DNA of 64,000 bases. Source: Nageia nagi (taxonomy: Eukaryota > Pinophyta). Position 1 is the stretch's first letter, and the number at the start of each line of letters is the position of its first letter. The notes beneath the pieces were generated by a model. The model saw only the letters and a list, made by a program, of their open reading frames with translations. It was not told the origin of the DNA and searched no databases. A program made the translations under genes and the position numbers. This document shows, in pieces, positions 34,850 to 46,474 of the stretch. Location of the stretch: assembly GCA_050084985.1 (NCBI GenBank), contig JBITNC010000001.1, positions 74,524,001 through 74,588,000 of the forward strand, read 5' to 3'.

Positions 34850-35650
34850 GAGTTAGAAGCAAAACCATATAGATAAAATCAAAGGTTAGTCAACCCAAAA
34901 ATAGAAGAATCCATGAAGCAAGAGTTAATTAAACTAATAGATTCAAAAATTATCTATCCTATCAAATATTCTTATTAGGTTGCTATTCTTATGCCAGTAA
35001 AAAAAAGTGAAAAAATTAGATTGTGTATAGACTTTAGAAATTTGAATCAAGTGTCTCTCAAGGATAACTATCTCCTCCCTCCCATAAAGCAAATCCTACA
35101 CATAGTAGCTAGAGAATGTTATTTTTATATGATCGATGGCTACTTTGGAATCAACCAAATATGGATAAAGGATTAGAATTAATTGAAAACTATATTCATA
35201 ACTAAATGGGGGACATTTGCATTTTAGATAATGCCTTTTGATCTATCAAATGTTGGGGCTACCTTTCAAAGAGCCATGAAACATGCCTTTGGTGATATAA
35301 GAAATAAGATTATTCTTATCTATCTAGATGACATTATTATATTTTTCAAAAGTAGAGAAGATCATTTGCATCATGTTAGGCAAGTTTTTGGAAAATTTAT
35401 AGAATTCAAAATTTTATTTAATCCCAAAAAGTCTATTTTATGGTTAAGTAAGGAAAATTGCTTGGTTATATTGTCTTAGAAAAAGGATTGGCAATTGATA
35501 TAGATAGAGTGAAAGCTATTGAAACATTACCTTTACCCTCAAATAAAAAATCCCTAGAATATTTCCTTGGTCAAATCAATTTTGTTGGAAAATTTATTAA
35601 TGATTTTTTAGAAATAGTTTCTCCAATCATAGTAATGTTAAAGAAAGATG
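34850..35650 (+). pseudogene. RT: Reverse transcriptase of element 2
   Basis: Blocks: IRLCIDFRNLNQVSLKDNY, CYFYMIDGYFGINQIW, MPFDLSNVGATFQRAM, catalytic LIYLDDIIIF (YLDD, about 35311-35342), MLGYIVLEKGLAID and FLGQINFVGKFIND. A TAG occupies the FAFQ Gln codon at 35226, as in element 3. One frameshift near 35455. Confidence 0.9.
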
Positions 35651-35724
35651 CTATATTCTCCTTGTCAGAAGAAGTGAAGCATGTTTTTCAAGAAACTAAA
35701 AAGACCATAATAGAAGATCCTATT

Positions 35725-36170
35725 TGAAAAACCCTAATTTTTTAAAAGATTTTATTATGTATATATATGGAGTAAAAAAGAGTATTTCTTTTATTCTAGC
35801 ACAAAAGGATGACTAGAAGGAAGAACATCACATTGCCTTAAATAGCTAAAAATTGCACAATCATCAAAAAAGGTATTCATTTATTAAGAAGTATTTTATA
35901 TAATGAAAGGAATTAAGAATTTTAAGCATTATGTATCTCATAATAAGATTCTTGTATATATTATTCACCCTAATGTAAGAAATTATGTTATTCAAGGAGA
36001 ATTGGGTGAAGGAAAAGCTAGTTGGATTACAAAAATAATGGAATATGATATAGAAATTAAGTCAACCAAGCTTATTATGGGTAGGAATTTCTATGAGAAT
36101 ATGGTAGAGTCTTCATACATTATTATTTTTATAGAGGATGAAGAGCATCTTAATCAAGAAAGTAATTAGA
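35725..36170 (+). pseudogene. RH: Gypsy-type RNase H of element 2
   Basis: FIMYIYGVKKSISFILAQKD, then the weak RYSFIKKYFI Glu block, and NYVIQGELGEGKASWITKIM to about 36060. The first catalytic Asp and the Glu appear lost. Confidence 0.8.
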
Positions 36171-36229
36171 TAAAATAGTTTCTTTTTTTATTTTAGAACT
36201 AATAAATATCTTGAATCCCTTGATAGATT

Positions 36230-37427
36230 CTAAAGAAGGAGATTCATATTGCAATCATTGAAGTTTGTGATGATAAATAATCATCTCTACATGAAAAAAT
36301 TTGATCAAACCCTATTACGATGTGTAACTCATGATGTAGCCTAGATAATTTTTCATGAATTTCATTATGAATTCTTTGGAAGACACTATAGTTTTTCAAC
36401 TACTGCAACAAAAATATTGCAATCTAGATACTATTGGCATATCATGTTTTAGGATTCATTCAAAATAGCCTAAGAATGTGATAAATGTAGCAAGTATATG
36501 GGAAAAATAAGACAAGATACAATGTCTCTTAAGCCTATGGTTCTTGAGGAGCCTTTCCAATAATGGGATCTTAACTTTATTAGGGTTATAAATCCAAATT
36601 CCTCAATAGGCCATAAGTTAATTTTGATTGTAATAGATTATTTCATAAGATGGTTAGAATCCATGCCATGTAGGAATGCAAATCAAGAGGTAGTGATAGA
36701 GATGATCAAAAGGATAATTACTCACTTTTGAATCCCATAAATTGTTGTATTAGATAATGATCTTGCATTCATTGGAGCTAATTTGTCTAAATTTATTACT
36801 AAGTATGGGATCTACTATTTATTCTCTTCAAATTACTACCCATAAAGGAATAGGCTAGCAGAATCAACAAATAAGAACCTAACCTATATTAATAAAAAAA
36901 ATTAAAGGGAATCTTAGATAATGACATACATAATTAGACTATGCATTATGAGTATATAGAATTAATATCAAATTAGCTATTAAAATATCTCCTTATGCAT
37001 TAGTGTATGGTAAAAGACCTGTATTGATAATTCATCTTGAGTTACCTACATTGAAAATACTATAAGGGATGGAAGATTATGATTTTGATCCATTACAAGT
37101 GAGATTCAATTAGCTCATGAAACTAAAAGTAGAAATGAATAGAGCATATGAGTCTTTCCAACATTGATAGCAGATAGTTAAGAAGTGGTTTGACAAGAAA
37201 AAATCTTTCTAAGTTAAGTTTGAAATAGGATATATTGTCCTCAAATGGGATGAGTAAAGAGCAAAACCCAAGAAACATCAAAAGTTTGTTTCCTTATGGA
37301 GCTAGCACTATATCATTACTAAATCAATATAGAATAATGCATTTAAACTTCAAGATATCATCAAATCCTAGGAGTTACCTATCCTAGTAAATGATATGTA
37401 TTTGAAACATTATCAGGTGATTGGGTG
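36230..37427 (+). pseudogene. INT: Integrase of element 2 (broken)
   Basis: Zinc finger EFHYEFFGRHYS and ECDKCSKYMGK look intact. Core: WDLNFIRVINPNSSIGHK (first Asp now Asn), VVLDNDLAFIGANLS (second Asp kept), RLAESTNKNL (Glu kept). Downstream the frame changes repeatedly and ends about 37427. Confidence 0.85.
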
Positions 37428-37988
37428 ATTATATAATACTCACCAATGTTCATACAGTGTATATATTGCTATCTTCATTCCAAAAAAAGATTAATGATTA
37501 TATATTCTAATTTAGGTAGGATTCACTTCCTAAGGAGGTAGGTATCCTTTAATGTCACCATTAACTAAGCATGGTGTGCAACTTGGACTATCTAGTGCAA
37601 ACTATTCAGTCAAAAGGAAAATATTTAAGAGGGTGATATTTTTTAGAAAAATCACTAGTTGCACCCTATCTCCCAATTTAAATTTGGCATTCTTGAAATC
37701 AATGTATTCCTACCTATCATCCATGACACCATACTTTGTGCATAACCCAACATTCTTTGGTCATTAATTTCCATTAATAGACCTCAATCATAAACCTTTG
37801 GTAAATGAAACATACTCCCCAACCCTCCTATTCTTCACTTAGCAAATTTTATAGCACATATTTTTGAGAGAACTAGAGCTTAGAACCTATAGAGATAATT
37901 GAGTGAGGAGAAGAAGAGTTTTAGAGCTTTATCTTGCAAGGTTTAACATTTTTTATGCTTACCCATGTTGTAAAAAAAAATAGATACA
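37428..37988 (+). other. Spacer between integrase and extra ORF, element 2
   Basis: 561 bases with no convincing frame in family terms; a 71-codon open stretch (37552-37767) has no counterpart in elements 1 or 3. Confidence 0.6.
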
Positions 37989-40900
37989 ATGACTACTACT
38001 AAGGAACTAGCATTGATCAAACAAGAGGTGGTGGATGCTAATCTTATCATGATTCAAGAAGAATATATTGAGAATGCTCATGGTATCAACTAGACAGAAA
38101 TGGGGGTCATAAATCATATGGATACCTAACATGTCAATCCCATGAGGATCCTATTGTACCACTTGAAGCTTAAGGTCATGGGAAAAGGTAAATCATAGGA
38201 TGAGTCCAAAAGGGATGTCATGATATACTAGGGCCTTGCATATTACATACCTTATGAATCTTTCACCTATCCTAGGTTGTTGTATGCTATCATGCTCAAG
38301 CATAGCCCATAGGGGTATGAAATTAGAGCTTTTAAGGAGCAACAACCAAAGGAGGTAGAGTCCAAGTACCAACTTGATATTCTTCTAGACTATTCCCCTA
38401 AGGCTATTGTGCATGCATTTGTAATCCCGCCTAACTCAACCTTCCACATCAAAAAGGAAATAGACCTTTAGCATGAGAAAGCTAATTTTTATCAAAATGA
38501 GGTAGAGATGATGGATTGGATTGATGAAAGGTATGAGGGGAGGAGCATAAAGTTATTACAAAGTTATGATATCACCTCCTTCAAGAAGTCCTAAGATAGA
38601 AAGGTTCTGTAAGCATTGGTAAAAATGCTTGGGAAGAAGGCCCAAATTGAGGTAGATGAGGCCATGATGAGAATGGCCTATAATATAACAAAGACCCATG
38701 TATGCTATGATTTATCTACCTTCATTTTGAATTAGATAAAGAAAAATAATTTTAAAATAGAAAAATAAGATTTTTAGCATTTATCCTATCTATGGTGGCT
38801 CATAATTCACCAAAATTTGGAGGTACTAGTGGAAGGAGGATTTCAAGTTGAAATTTAAACCCTAACTATAGCACCCACACCAATTGATTTGAAATTCCCT
38901 ATATTGAACAAGTTTCATGGGTCATATTATGAGTTTATAGAGAGGTTCTATGTAGTAGTGGTGTATATTCTAATAGGAAAGGTTGCCCATAGGTTATGCT
39001 AGTATACCATGCAAGAATTGTAAGGAGGATACAAAATATGTGATTGGTACTTCTTGAAGAACAAAATTGTTATATTAATGTACAACTATTTTGAGAATCC
39101 ATTTTTTTTCCAAAATTTGTTACGCCCCAATTGTATTATATAGAAATGGGTAGGCAAATATGTACCATAGAAATGAAGTACTAGTTCAGGGGTAGTTTCA
39201 AGTCTATTATAGATATGTTGACCATTAATATAATAATTTTACATAATTAGAAATAGTGTGTAAAGATTTAATAGCTAATTTTATTGTACAGAATTTTGAG
39301 TTATAAATGGTAGATTTCCCTTGGGTGTATGACCCATTAGGATAAGTTACAAAAATTATAAAGTCAAATAAAAGTGCCCAACTTTTTCCCATGAGCCCCA
39401 GCCCCATGTTGAATATTTTGTGAATCAGTATGAATAAGAAGCTGAGGCATTCTTGGAGTGGAAATTTGTAATTTTGAATAAAGCCTTAGTTAACTTTTAA
39501 GGGTATCAAAAATATAAAAATTGGGAAGTTATATAGAAATATTTTACCTTGAACCCAAAAGTTATAACCCAGTTAAGGGAAGAGTTAAGTTGGGGCCCCA
39601 ATAAGATTGATTATTTTACAAAATTAATATTTGAATATACCATTAAGATACATCATGTTGAAAAATAACTCCATGGTGAATTCCAATATGATCAACATTA
39701 GGAAGCTCACTATATGTAGGACCTATTGCTAGAAGTAGGACAATCACTCCTAGCTAACTTTTAAGAAATATTAGCATAAGATAATCAACTAAAGCCTCCA
39801 CTAAAAAAAGGGTTGAAAAATAAAAGAGAAGCAGGTGAACCGTCTAGATCACAATAGTTGCTAAAAAATAAGAAGAGAACTCAAGTTGAAATAGTTGCCA
39901 CTTCCTAGGAGTCCTCTTCGAAGAAGAGAAGAAGGATCCAAACTTTGACATAGGATCAAGCACAATGAGCCTTAGATAGAGAATATATATCCAAAAAGAA
40001 ACCTTAAACCACATGACCATGAAGGAGTACACAAACTCTATCTCCTAAATGAGTCATGAAATACCAAAACCAATCACCAGAGAAACATAAATGTTAGATG
40101 CCAAAGATACTCAAAATCCCCAAATCATAGACACCATTATCTACCAAGATGTATGGGAAGATATGGGGGATGAAGTGCAATGAGGAGGAGGTAATTTACT
40201 AGGCATAGGTGGCACTACAATAGCTAAAGGTAAGAGGATGTAGATGGAGATGATGATGATGATAAGGATCCCTAAAAGTTGAAAGACCCTAACCTAGAGG
40301 ACAAGACACCTAAGAAAAAGAAGCATTATGAAGAGGAGGAAGAGGAAGATGTAAAATTAGCCTCTTCCATAAAGAAGACATCAAAAGAGACTACACAAGA
40401 CACTCCAACATACACTTCAAGGGTAGGTGCACCCCCATATTCTTTATTTCTTTTTTCCACATCCTCATAAGAGGAAATAATAAGTATATTTTCCACTCAT
40501 ATTGTAGAACTCATTAATTGGGAAACTTTTTTTAATAAACCCCCTATCCTCCTGGAGAAACAATCAAGAATTTTGAGCAAAGTGACAAAAATGGGGGATA
40601 TTAAAATTGCCCATATGCCTTTCAAATAAGGGAAACTAGATATTACCCCAATGGCTATGGTAAATGTAAATATGCATAATGCCCCAGCTATAAATCAATC
40701 TTGATTAGTTGTAAATACTTCCATTGTAGCTAGAAAAAGACTCCAATCCATGGAGAATAAAATTGATAAACTAAATAAAAAAATAGATCAATACAAGAAG
40801 AATTGTTCCCTTAATGATAAAATAATAGCTGGGTTGCAAAACTAGAATAAAGACTTAATAGGGAAGCTAGAGAAGAAAAATTTTGAGTTTGAAATAACTT

Positions 40901-41810
40901 AGAACAAGGTAAACCTAAGCTAGATAATGTAAAGAAAAAAATAAAAGATATGAAAGCTCAAGTTGCCATAATGAATAATTAGAAATCTCTCAACAAACTG
41001 AAGAGGAGTTGAAGAAAGCCATAGTGGAAAATAAAGTACTTAATGGTGATAACACAAAGCCACTACAAATTTTCAAAAACTTCATAAAACCCTTGATTGA
41101 GCAAATTGGAGAAACATTTTTCATAGTTGTATTTATTGAAAAATCAAATAGAATAAGCCATGCAGTAGTATATTACCTAGGTTGCTCTACACAAGTTGGC
41201 CCTAGATGTACCTAGATCAACAATTGAAGGCATGCAAAGTTGGTTGAAGGCTCTAACTAAAAATGATATGGCTATAATCATCGCTAGGCCAAGATAAACT
41301 ATTTTGAGGAGAACCCATGATATCTATGAGTTAAAGGACCTTATTTTTGGTGTAGATATTTAGAAATAATAGTTGAAGACAAAAATTAGTTTTATTAATA
41401 AATTCTTTCATTCTTTGATTGAATTAAAGGCTCATAAATTATGGGAGGAATAGAATGTATAGGGTATTACCAATTGATGGGTGGAAAATACCATACAATT
41501 TTTGGAACAAAAGTCTTTCTCTAAGAAACAAATCTCATATTTGTAACAAATAAATGACTTGGATAAGGAGGAAATTACAACATTTCTATATGCCAAAATA
41601 TTGGAGAACATGCTAATGAGTTTTAAAGAAAATACAGTCAAACTACAAGCATGCCCTATTTTTTCATAGATAGATTATCAAGATTTAAAAGATTTGTATA
41701 GCAAAATCTAGTCTTTGCTACCCATAGAATTGATTCCACCACATGAGACCTCTATAAAAACTTCATCTCGAAAGGTGAGCAAAATCAAAAAATAAGGATT
41801 CAATTCTTTA
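37989..41810 (+). pseudogene. Extra 3' ORF of element 2
   Basis: Starts at ATG 37989 (MTTTKELALIKQEVVDANLI). The N-terminal half, to about 39800, carries the conserved YYIPYESFTYPRLLYA, LSYLWWLIIHQN (about 38790) and ICDWYFLKNKIVILMYNYFE (about 39038) blocks shared with elements 1 and 3. A basic KKRRR cluster lies at 39920-39934, followed by an acidic low-complexity stretch (about 40240-40360) and a Lys/Asn-rich coiled-coil-like region (about 40560-41200, with NKIDKLNKKIDQYKKN). It ends about 41810, just before the 3' LTR. Uninterrupted across the point where element 3 entered element 1 (about 38690), so it serves as the empty-site relative. Broken by stops and shifts. Confidence 0.8.
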
Positions 41811-41842
41811 GTAGGCTGAGAGCTTGAGATCCACCAAAAGAT

Positions 41843-43431
41843 TGTTATTCTTTTAGAATTACACTCTAAAGATAGGGTGGTATTCTATTATTCTTTATTC
41901 TTTCATTAATTTTAAATACATTCATTCTTAATTCCCACTTATTACTCCCTTTCATATTTTTCAATATTGAAAAGGGTGTATATCCTTTGTATTTAGGCAT
42001 TTTTGTCAAAATTTTGTTAATTCTAGGTAGTTCTAGGTGCTATCAATAATCTAGATGTTGTCTATGTAAATAATTCTTAAAAATTTTATTTTGAAGCTTA
42101 ACCACTATCCAATGGGTAATGTTGTAAAGCCTATATATTTACAAAGAAAAGTTTAGTTTTACACCAAAAATGAATGAAAAGATATTTCAAAAAGTTCATT
42201 TTATAGAGCCTACCAATTTTGAGTGATGACTTCATACCTTTTATCTAAAATTAGAGGGTGCTAAGATAATCATTAGTGGGAAGTATGACCTTCAATGAAA
42301 AAAATTTTGGGACCAACAAACATAACCCATCATTTGAGAAATGATGTTAGATAATTTACCTAAAATTAGTGGGTGTTATAGTAAGTCTTTGTTATCACTA
42401 AACCTTGCCCAAAGTGAATAGAATCCACCATATAGAGAAAGGAAAAATGAGTTGATGAGAACACCTAAGTCCACTTCATCATGAGTTGTTAACCCTCAAG
42501 GATCTATTAATGTGTTGATTATGACTCATTTCCACATGAAAATAGTAGTTCTTTCTTGGATTTCAACGATATGCTTTTCATTTCCTTCATTATTCCTTGC
42601 AACCCAAAGCTATGGTTAATCACCATAAATAATTGCAAGAAGTTATATGGTTGCCAAAAAAACATAGGGGTAGGTCACACCAATCAAGTTGATGCACCAT
42701 GCCTTCATAATCAGCTACAATTGTAACAAGAAGTATAATAGTTTAGAGATAATAAATTTCCGAACCTTGGCATTGATTGTACTTAGTTACTATGTAATTT
42801 AGCATAATTGTAATTATGATTTGTACATTTGTAAATAGTTTCTTATATTTTTCTTAGTCAATGGAGTAATTAAATGCAATAATGGTGAAAATACACCCAA
42901 TCATAAATGTAAATATATAAATAGTGTACTGTTATAGGTCTAAGGGTCATACATTATAGCAAATTTGCCCAATGTATGAGATGCTTTGTGTGTGATAATA
43001 CAATATGATGATGATTTTCCCTTCACTATTTGTAGCTATTCATGATGTTTTTGTAAATATTATGCATGAAGTATTGTCTTAAGGTGTGGCTATGTATTGT
43101 GATCATGAGACCCCAAGTGTAAGACAATTTGCTATTCATAATCTTGGCTATGGATTATTTCCTATGTGGTAATGCTTAGGCTAGTTAGTTTTAGTTTATT
43201 TATATTGATTTATTTATTTATCTCTTTCTAGTCACTCTTATATTTTTATCTCTATCTAATTACTTTTAACCTTAATCATAGATAGGATCCAACCTATAAT
43301 CTAGAGATTAAACATAAAACCCAATGAGCGCACTCTCCCACCACTTTCTATTCTTTCAAGGACCCTAGTATTGTGGGTAATAGAGAACATGATTAGACTA
43401 AACCCTTGAAGTTACATTATACTGATCAACA
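41843..43431 (+). repeat. 3' LTR of element 2
   Basis: 1589 bases, TGTTATTC to GATCAACA, with intact TG and CA. Preceded by ccaccaaaagat; element 1 has taccaaaagat in the same place, a possible decayed polypurine tract. Confidence 0.95.
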
Positions 43432-43436
43432 TACTT
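43432..43436 (+). repeat. Target-site duplication of element 2, right
   Basis: TACTT, identical to 29720-29724. Confidence 0.95.
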
Positions 43437-43439
43437 GTA

Positions 43440-43865
43440 CAATGTAATCACCTCCACATGTTATTTTATAGAATGAATTTTATCATATTAGAGACCCCAA
43501 GGAAGCTATAGTATATACAAACTAGTTGGAGGATCTAGAAGTTGACTTGATTTCACAAGCTTTAAAATATTTTAACAAATTTTCTACCATAATGTTGTAT
43601 TACTTAATTCAAGGTTGGTTACATGCATAAATACCCTTGGTTGACTATAAATAATGAATCATCATATATCATTAATCATTCTAACATCATGTCAATTGCT
43701 ATTTTTAAATAAAAGATGATTGCCTCATATTTTGCATTATTATTCATGCACTTAAAGAATAGTTTAAAGGAGAAATGAATGGGAACAACCTAAGGAATTA
43801 TAAAAACTAATTAACTCTTCCCCCTTGTTTACATCATGAACCATTGAATTAGAGGGTCATATCAT
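43440..43865 (-). pseudogene. aRH: Archaeal-type RNase H of element 4, downstream of gypsy RNase H
   Basis: Minus strand. LxFNGS-CKQGG (first Asp now Asn), FSFKLFFKCMNNNAKYEAIIF (Glu at 43725 region), LMIYDDSLFIVNQ (Asp kept), and STSRSSN-FVYTIASLGSLI (C-terminal block). It follows the gypsy RNase H, the order usual in Tat elements, in contrast to elements 1-3. Element 2 lies just beyond its C-terminus. Confidence 0.82.
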
Positions 43866-43979
43866 ACTCTTACTTTTTACCTCTTCTTCATTTTCAAATA
43901 CCCTTAACAAATTAGTCTCTAGTAACTCAATGTTTAGTTGGATACCATCTTTTAATGGAGCTTTAAATACTTGATAAAT

Positions 43980-44345
43980 AATGACTTGATCTTTGATAAA
44001 ATTTTGATTTATGAACATGAGGTAAAACTCTATAAGGAACATGATCTACTTGGTTACCCTAGCATTGAGGATCATATTATTTGCCATGTATTTGAGGGGA
44101 TCATTATATAGATTACATAGGTCTTTTGATTGACCATATCATGTCTAAGTTTATAATCTACAAATATAAACACCAAATATAGCTTCTCCAAATGTGCATA
44201 TTTGATTTCATAAATAGCTAAAGTTTGAATCAAGTAATAGATTGCTTACTATATCATTTCCTCATTTTATTATGTTAACATTAATCCCAAAGCAAATTTG
44301 GTAGCATAAATGTATATATGGAATGGTTCCTGAACTAGATGGAAT
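43980..44345 (-). pseudogene. RH: Gypsy-type RNase H of element 4
   Basis: Minus strand. IYIYATKFALGLMLT is the first block, AIYYLIQTLAIYEIKYAHLEKLYL the Glu block (decayed), then VDYKLRHDMVNQKTYVI. Position between RT and aRH supports the call. Confidence 0.7.
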
Positions 44346-44479
44346 TGCAATAGGAGGGTATGTCAAGTATTTATTAATAGCATCAAAGTCCTCCTAAAAC
44401 TCTAGATCCCAAAAAAATCAATATTCTATTCGAGTAATTTATTAAATGGATAATCTTTATTTGAAAGTTACATAATGAA

Positions 44480-45260
44480 TCTCCTTGTAGCCTAAAGGTT
44501 TACCTATAAACTTTGCAGGAGATTTTCCAATGGAGGCATTTTATTTATAGCTTTGACATTATTAGGATCTACATTTATACCTCTTTTTGATAAAATGAAG
44601 CTTAATTATTTTCCTTAGAAGATCTTAAAAATACATTTCCTAGAGTTTAACTTGATATTATATTATAACAAATGATCCAATATCTTACACAAGATGTTTA
44701 AGTGATACTTACATGTTTTGTATTTGAAAATGAGATCATCCATGTAATCTTCAACTATATCATACATATAGTTGTGCAAGATGTAAGTCATGGCTTGTTG
44801 GTATGTAGCACCTACATTTTATTAATAATATGCCGATGATATTGTGAAAGTTATTTTGTACCAATATTCCTTAGCTATCATTATTTGGTTATAGCCTAAA
44901 AATCCATCCATTAAGGAGAATATATCATATATTACATTATTGTACACTAAGGTGTTAATATTAAAAAGAGAATGATTTTCTTTAGGGTATGATTTATTCA
45001 CATTTATAAAGTTAATACAAATCTTAATCCTTCCATCTAGTTTCAATATTATGATAGTGTTGGAGACCCATTCAAGATACATTATAGATTATATAAATTT
45101 AGCATCTAATAGTTTTTGAAGTTTAATTTTTACCAAAAAAGTCCTTTGCAGGTTGTATTCTATGAGGTTTTTGCTTAGCTAGTTTGGCATCTTCCTTCAG
45201 GTCAAATGATACACCACTATGTTTGTGTCTAAGCCTAATATAAATTGATAAGTGTAGATG
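44480..45260 (-). pseudogene. RT: Reverse transcriptase of element 4
   Basis: Minus strand. Entry VSFDLKEDAKLAKQKPHRIQP; then YLEWVSNTIIILKLDGRIKI, INVNKSYPKENHSL, IFSLMDGFLGYNQIMIAKEY, NVGATYQQAMTYIL and the catalytic EDYMDDLIF, with YMDD at 44735-44746. After it RGINVDPNNVKAINKMPP. Intact stretch 45082-44822, many stops elsewhere. These are Tat-type blocks (SLMDGFxGYNQI, VGATYQ), unlike the FSMIDGY and VGATFQ of elements 1-3. Confidence 0.9.
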
Positions 45261-45430
45261 AAGACTTTAACTCATTTCTTTATCTACATAGTTCATTATT
45301 CCCTTTTATTTTTTGTAAAACATTTACCAAACTGAATCATTTTAAGATTATTTTGATCATCTCCTAAATCAATATCTATGACCTATTCCACTAACATGTG
45401 ACATCCATCCTTCACTAATAGTTTAAAAAT

Positions 45431-45849
45431 GGCCAAGGGTTATCATCATCTTATTCCTTGCCATAGGGATTGACATGATCGTAAGTAAAAATAAAAGATT
45501 CATGCATTGTAATATCAATCATAGAAACCAAAGAGAAATTAATCTTGATCCATGACATGAAAATCATTAAAATGAAGAGCATGAGCAAATAAGAGAAATA
45601 CAAGAAACACCAACCATATTAACTTATTCAAATAGAGAGGAGGGGATATAATATTAATACATTGGAGGAAGGTTCCTCATAATCTCCCTCATCCTAAATC
45701 TTATGAATTTGGTTTGTGGTTATTAATGTTCAAGTACCTTTATAGACTAGACCTCATTTATCTTTATCTCCATAAGTAAGTAGTTGATGACATGTATGGT
45801 TCATTTCTTGTACCTTCCCAAGATATAATTATACCATTTATACTTTGAA
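45431..45849. other. Unassigned sequence beside element 4
   Basis: AT-rich, no convincing coding signal on either strand. By position it may be the gag-protease end of element 4, too decayed to read. Confidence 0.4.
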
Positions 45850-45854
45850 AATTA
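45850..45854 (+). repeat. Target-site duplication of solo LTR, left
   Basis: AATTA, matched at 46470-46474. Confidence 0.75.
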
Positions 45855-46469
45855 TGTTGTGTGTGGAGCATGATTATTTAAAGTTCTTTGTTTCAACCAG
45901 ATGTATACCCCAAAAAGTTTGTACACCCCTCCATGCGGGGGTTGTAAGGGGGACTTGTCCCCCCTACGGGGGTTCAAGGGGGACCATCCCCCCAGTTAGG
46001 GGGTCTGGGGGCCAGCGGTCCCCAAGTGGGGGTTCAGGGGCATTGCCCTCGAAGTTAAAAATAGATGTAAAATTGTCTTGTAAAAGTATAATGATTTCTA
46101 GTCAATTTGGGCCATTCATTAGGTGGATGATCTGATAGTAGAACTTATGTTTAGTTTAGGGTTTCTTTTTGCCCTAGAAGGCAACCCCTCTCTTTGTATG
46201 AGGGCATTATAGATGTGCAATTTGGTGAGCGAGAAATAGAGATGTGAGACTATGAGAGAAAATAGAGGATATTACAGTAGATTTGCTATAGGTTGTATCT
46301 CTTCATTTTGCTAGATAATAGAAAGGAAGGACTGGCTGTTCAGGGTGGACGTAGCCCAAACTGGGTGAACCACATATATCTATGTCTCTCTTGTTTATGC
46401 ATTTTCTATGTTTATATATCTATAATATTTTATGTGTTCCATTGCTCTATAATATATAATTTTATAACA
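45855..46469 (+). mobile_element. Solo LTR, probably Ty1/copia
   Basis: 615 bases starting TGTTGTGTG and ending TTATAACA, so the ends form the TGTT...AACA inverted pair, flanked by a perfect AATTA duplication. It carries a G-rich hairpin array at 45936-46051 and, near the end, ggacgtagcccaaactgggt followed by gaaccac, a block I recall from plant copia LTRs. No coding region is attached, so it is a recombined solo LTR. Orientation follows that block. Confidence 0.8.
45936..46051 (+). repeat. G-rich hairpin units within the solo LTR
   Basis: Four diverged units of about 28-31 bases, each starting GGGGGTT or GGGGGTC, with a second G run and a C run (for example ggggga-cttgt-ccccc). Each can form a hairpin and the strand has many G5 tracts, so a quadruplex is also possible. 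It stands out from the surrounding DNA, which is very AT-rich. Confidence 0.85.
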
Positions 46470-46474
46470 AATTA
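46470..46474 (+). repeat. Target-site duplication of solo LTR, right
   Basis: AATTA, identical to 45850-45854. Confidence 0.75.

Larger units (their letters stand above)
29725..43431 (+). mobile_element. Element 2: complete family A Ty3/gypsy retrotransposon
   Basis: A 13,707-bp unit with LTRs 29725-31344 and 41843-43431, TG...CA ends and a perfect TACTT duplication. Same order as element 1: gag, protease, aRH, RT, gypsy RNase H, integrase, spacer, extra ORF. It sits inside element 4 between aRH and integrase. LTRs look roughly 85% alike by eye over the first 350 bases, so it is older than element 3. Confidence 0.96.
43437..45430 (-). mobile_element. Element 4, RT/RNase H half (Tat-type Ty3/gypsy, minus strand)
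   Basis: Read on the minus strand from 45430 down: a pre-RT linker (IDLGD, KMIQFGKCFT), RT, gypsy RNase H, aRH, then element 2, then integrase at 29600-28435. Gag and protease were not found; the region above 45430 is uninformative and contains a solo LTR. Confidence 0.85.

Noticed and set aside
45936-46051. Possible CRISPR-like array in the regularly spaced G-rich units
   Set aside because: Units are contiguous and diverged with no unique spacers, and lie inside a plant LTR.
45845-46135. 96-codon open stretch across the G-rich units as a gene
   Set aside because: It is open only because G-rich DNA lacks stop codons; it lies in a solo LTR.
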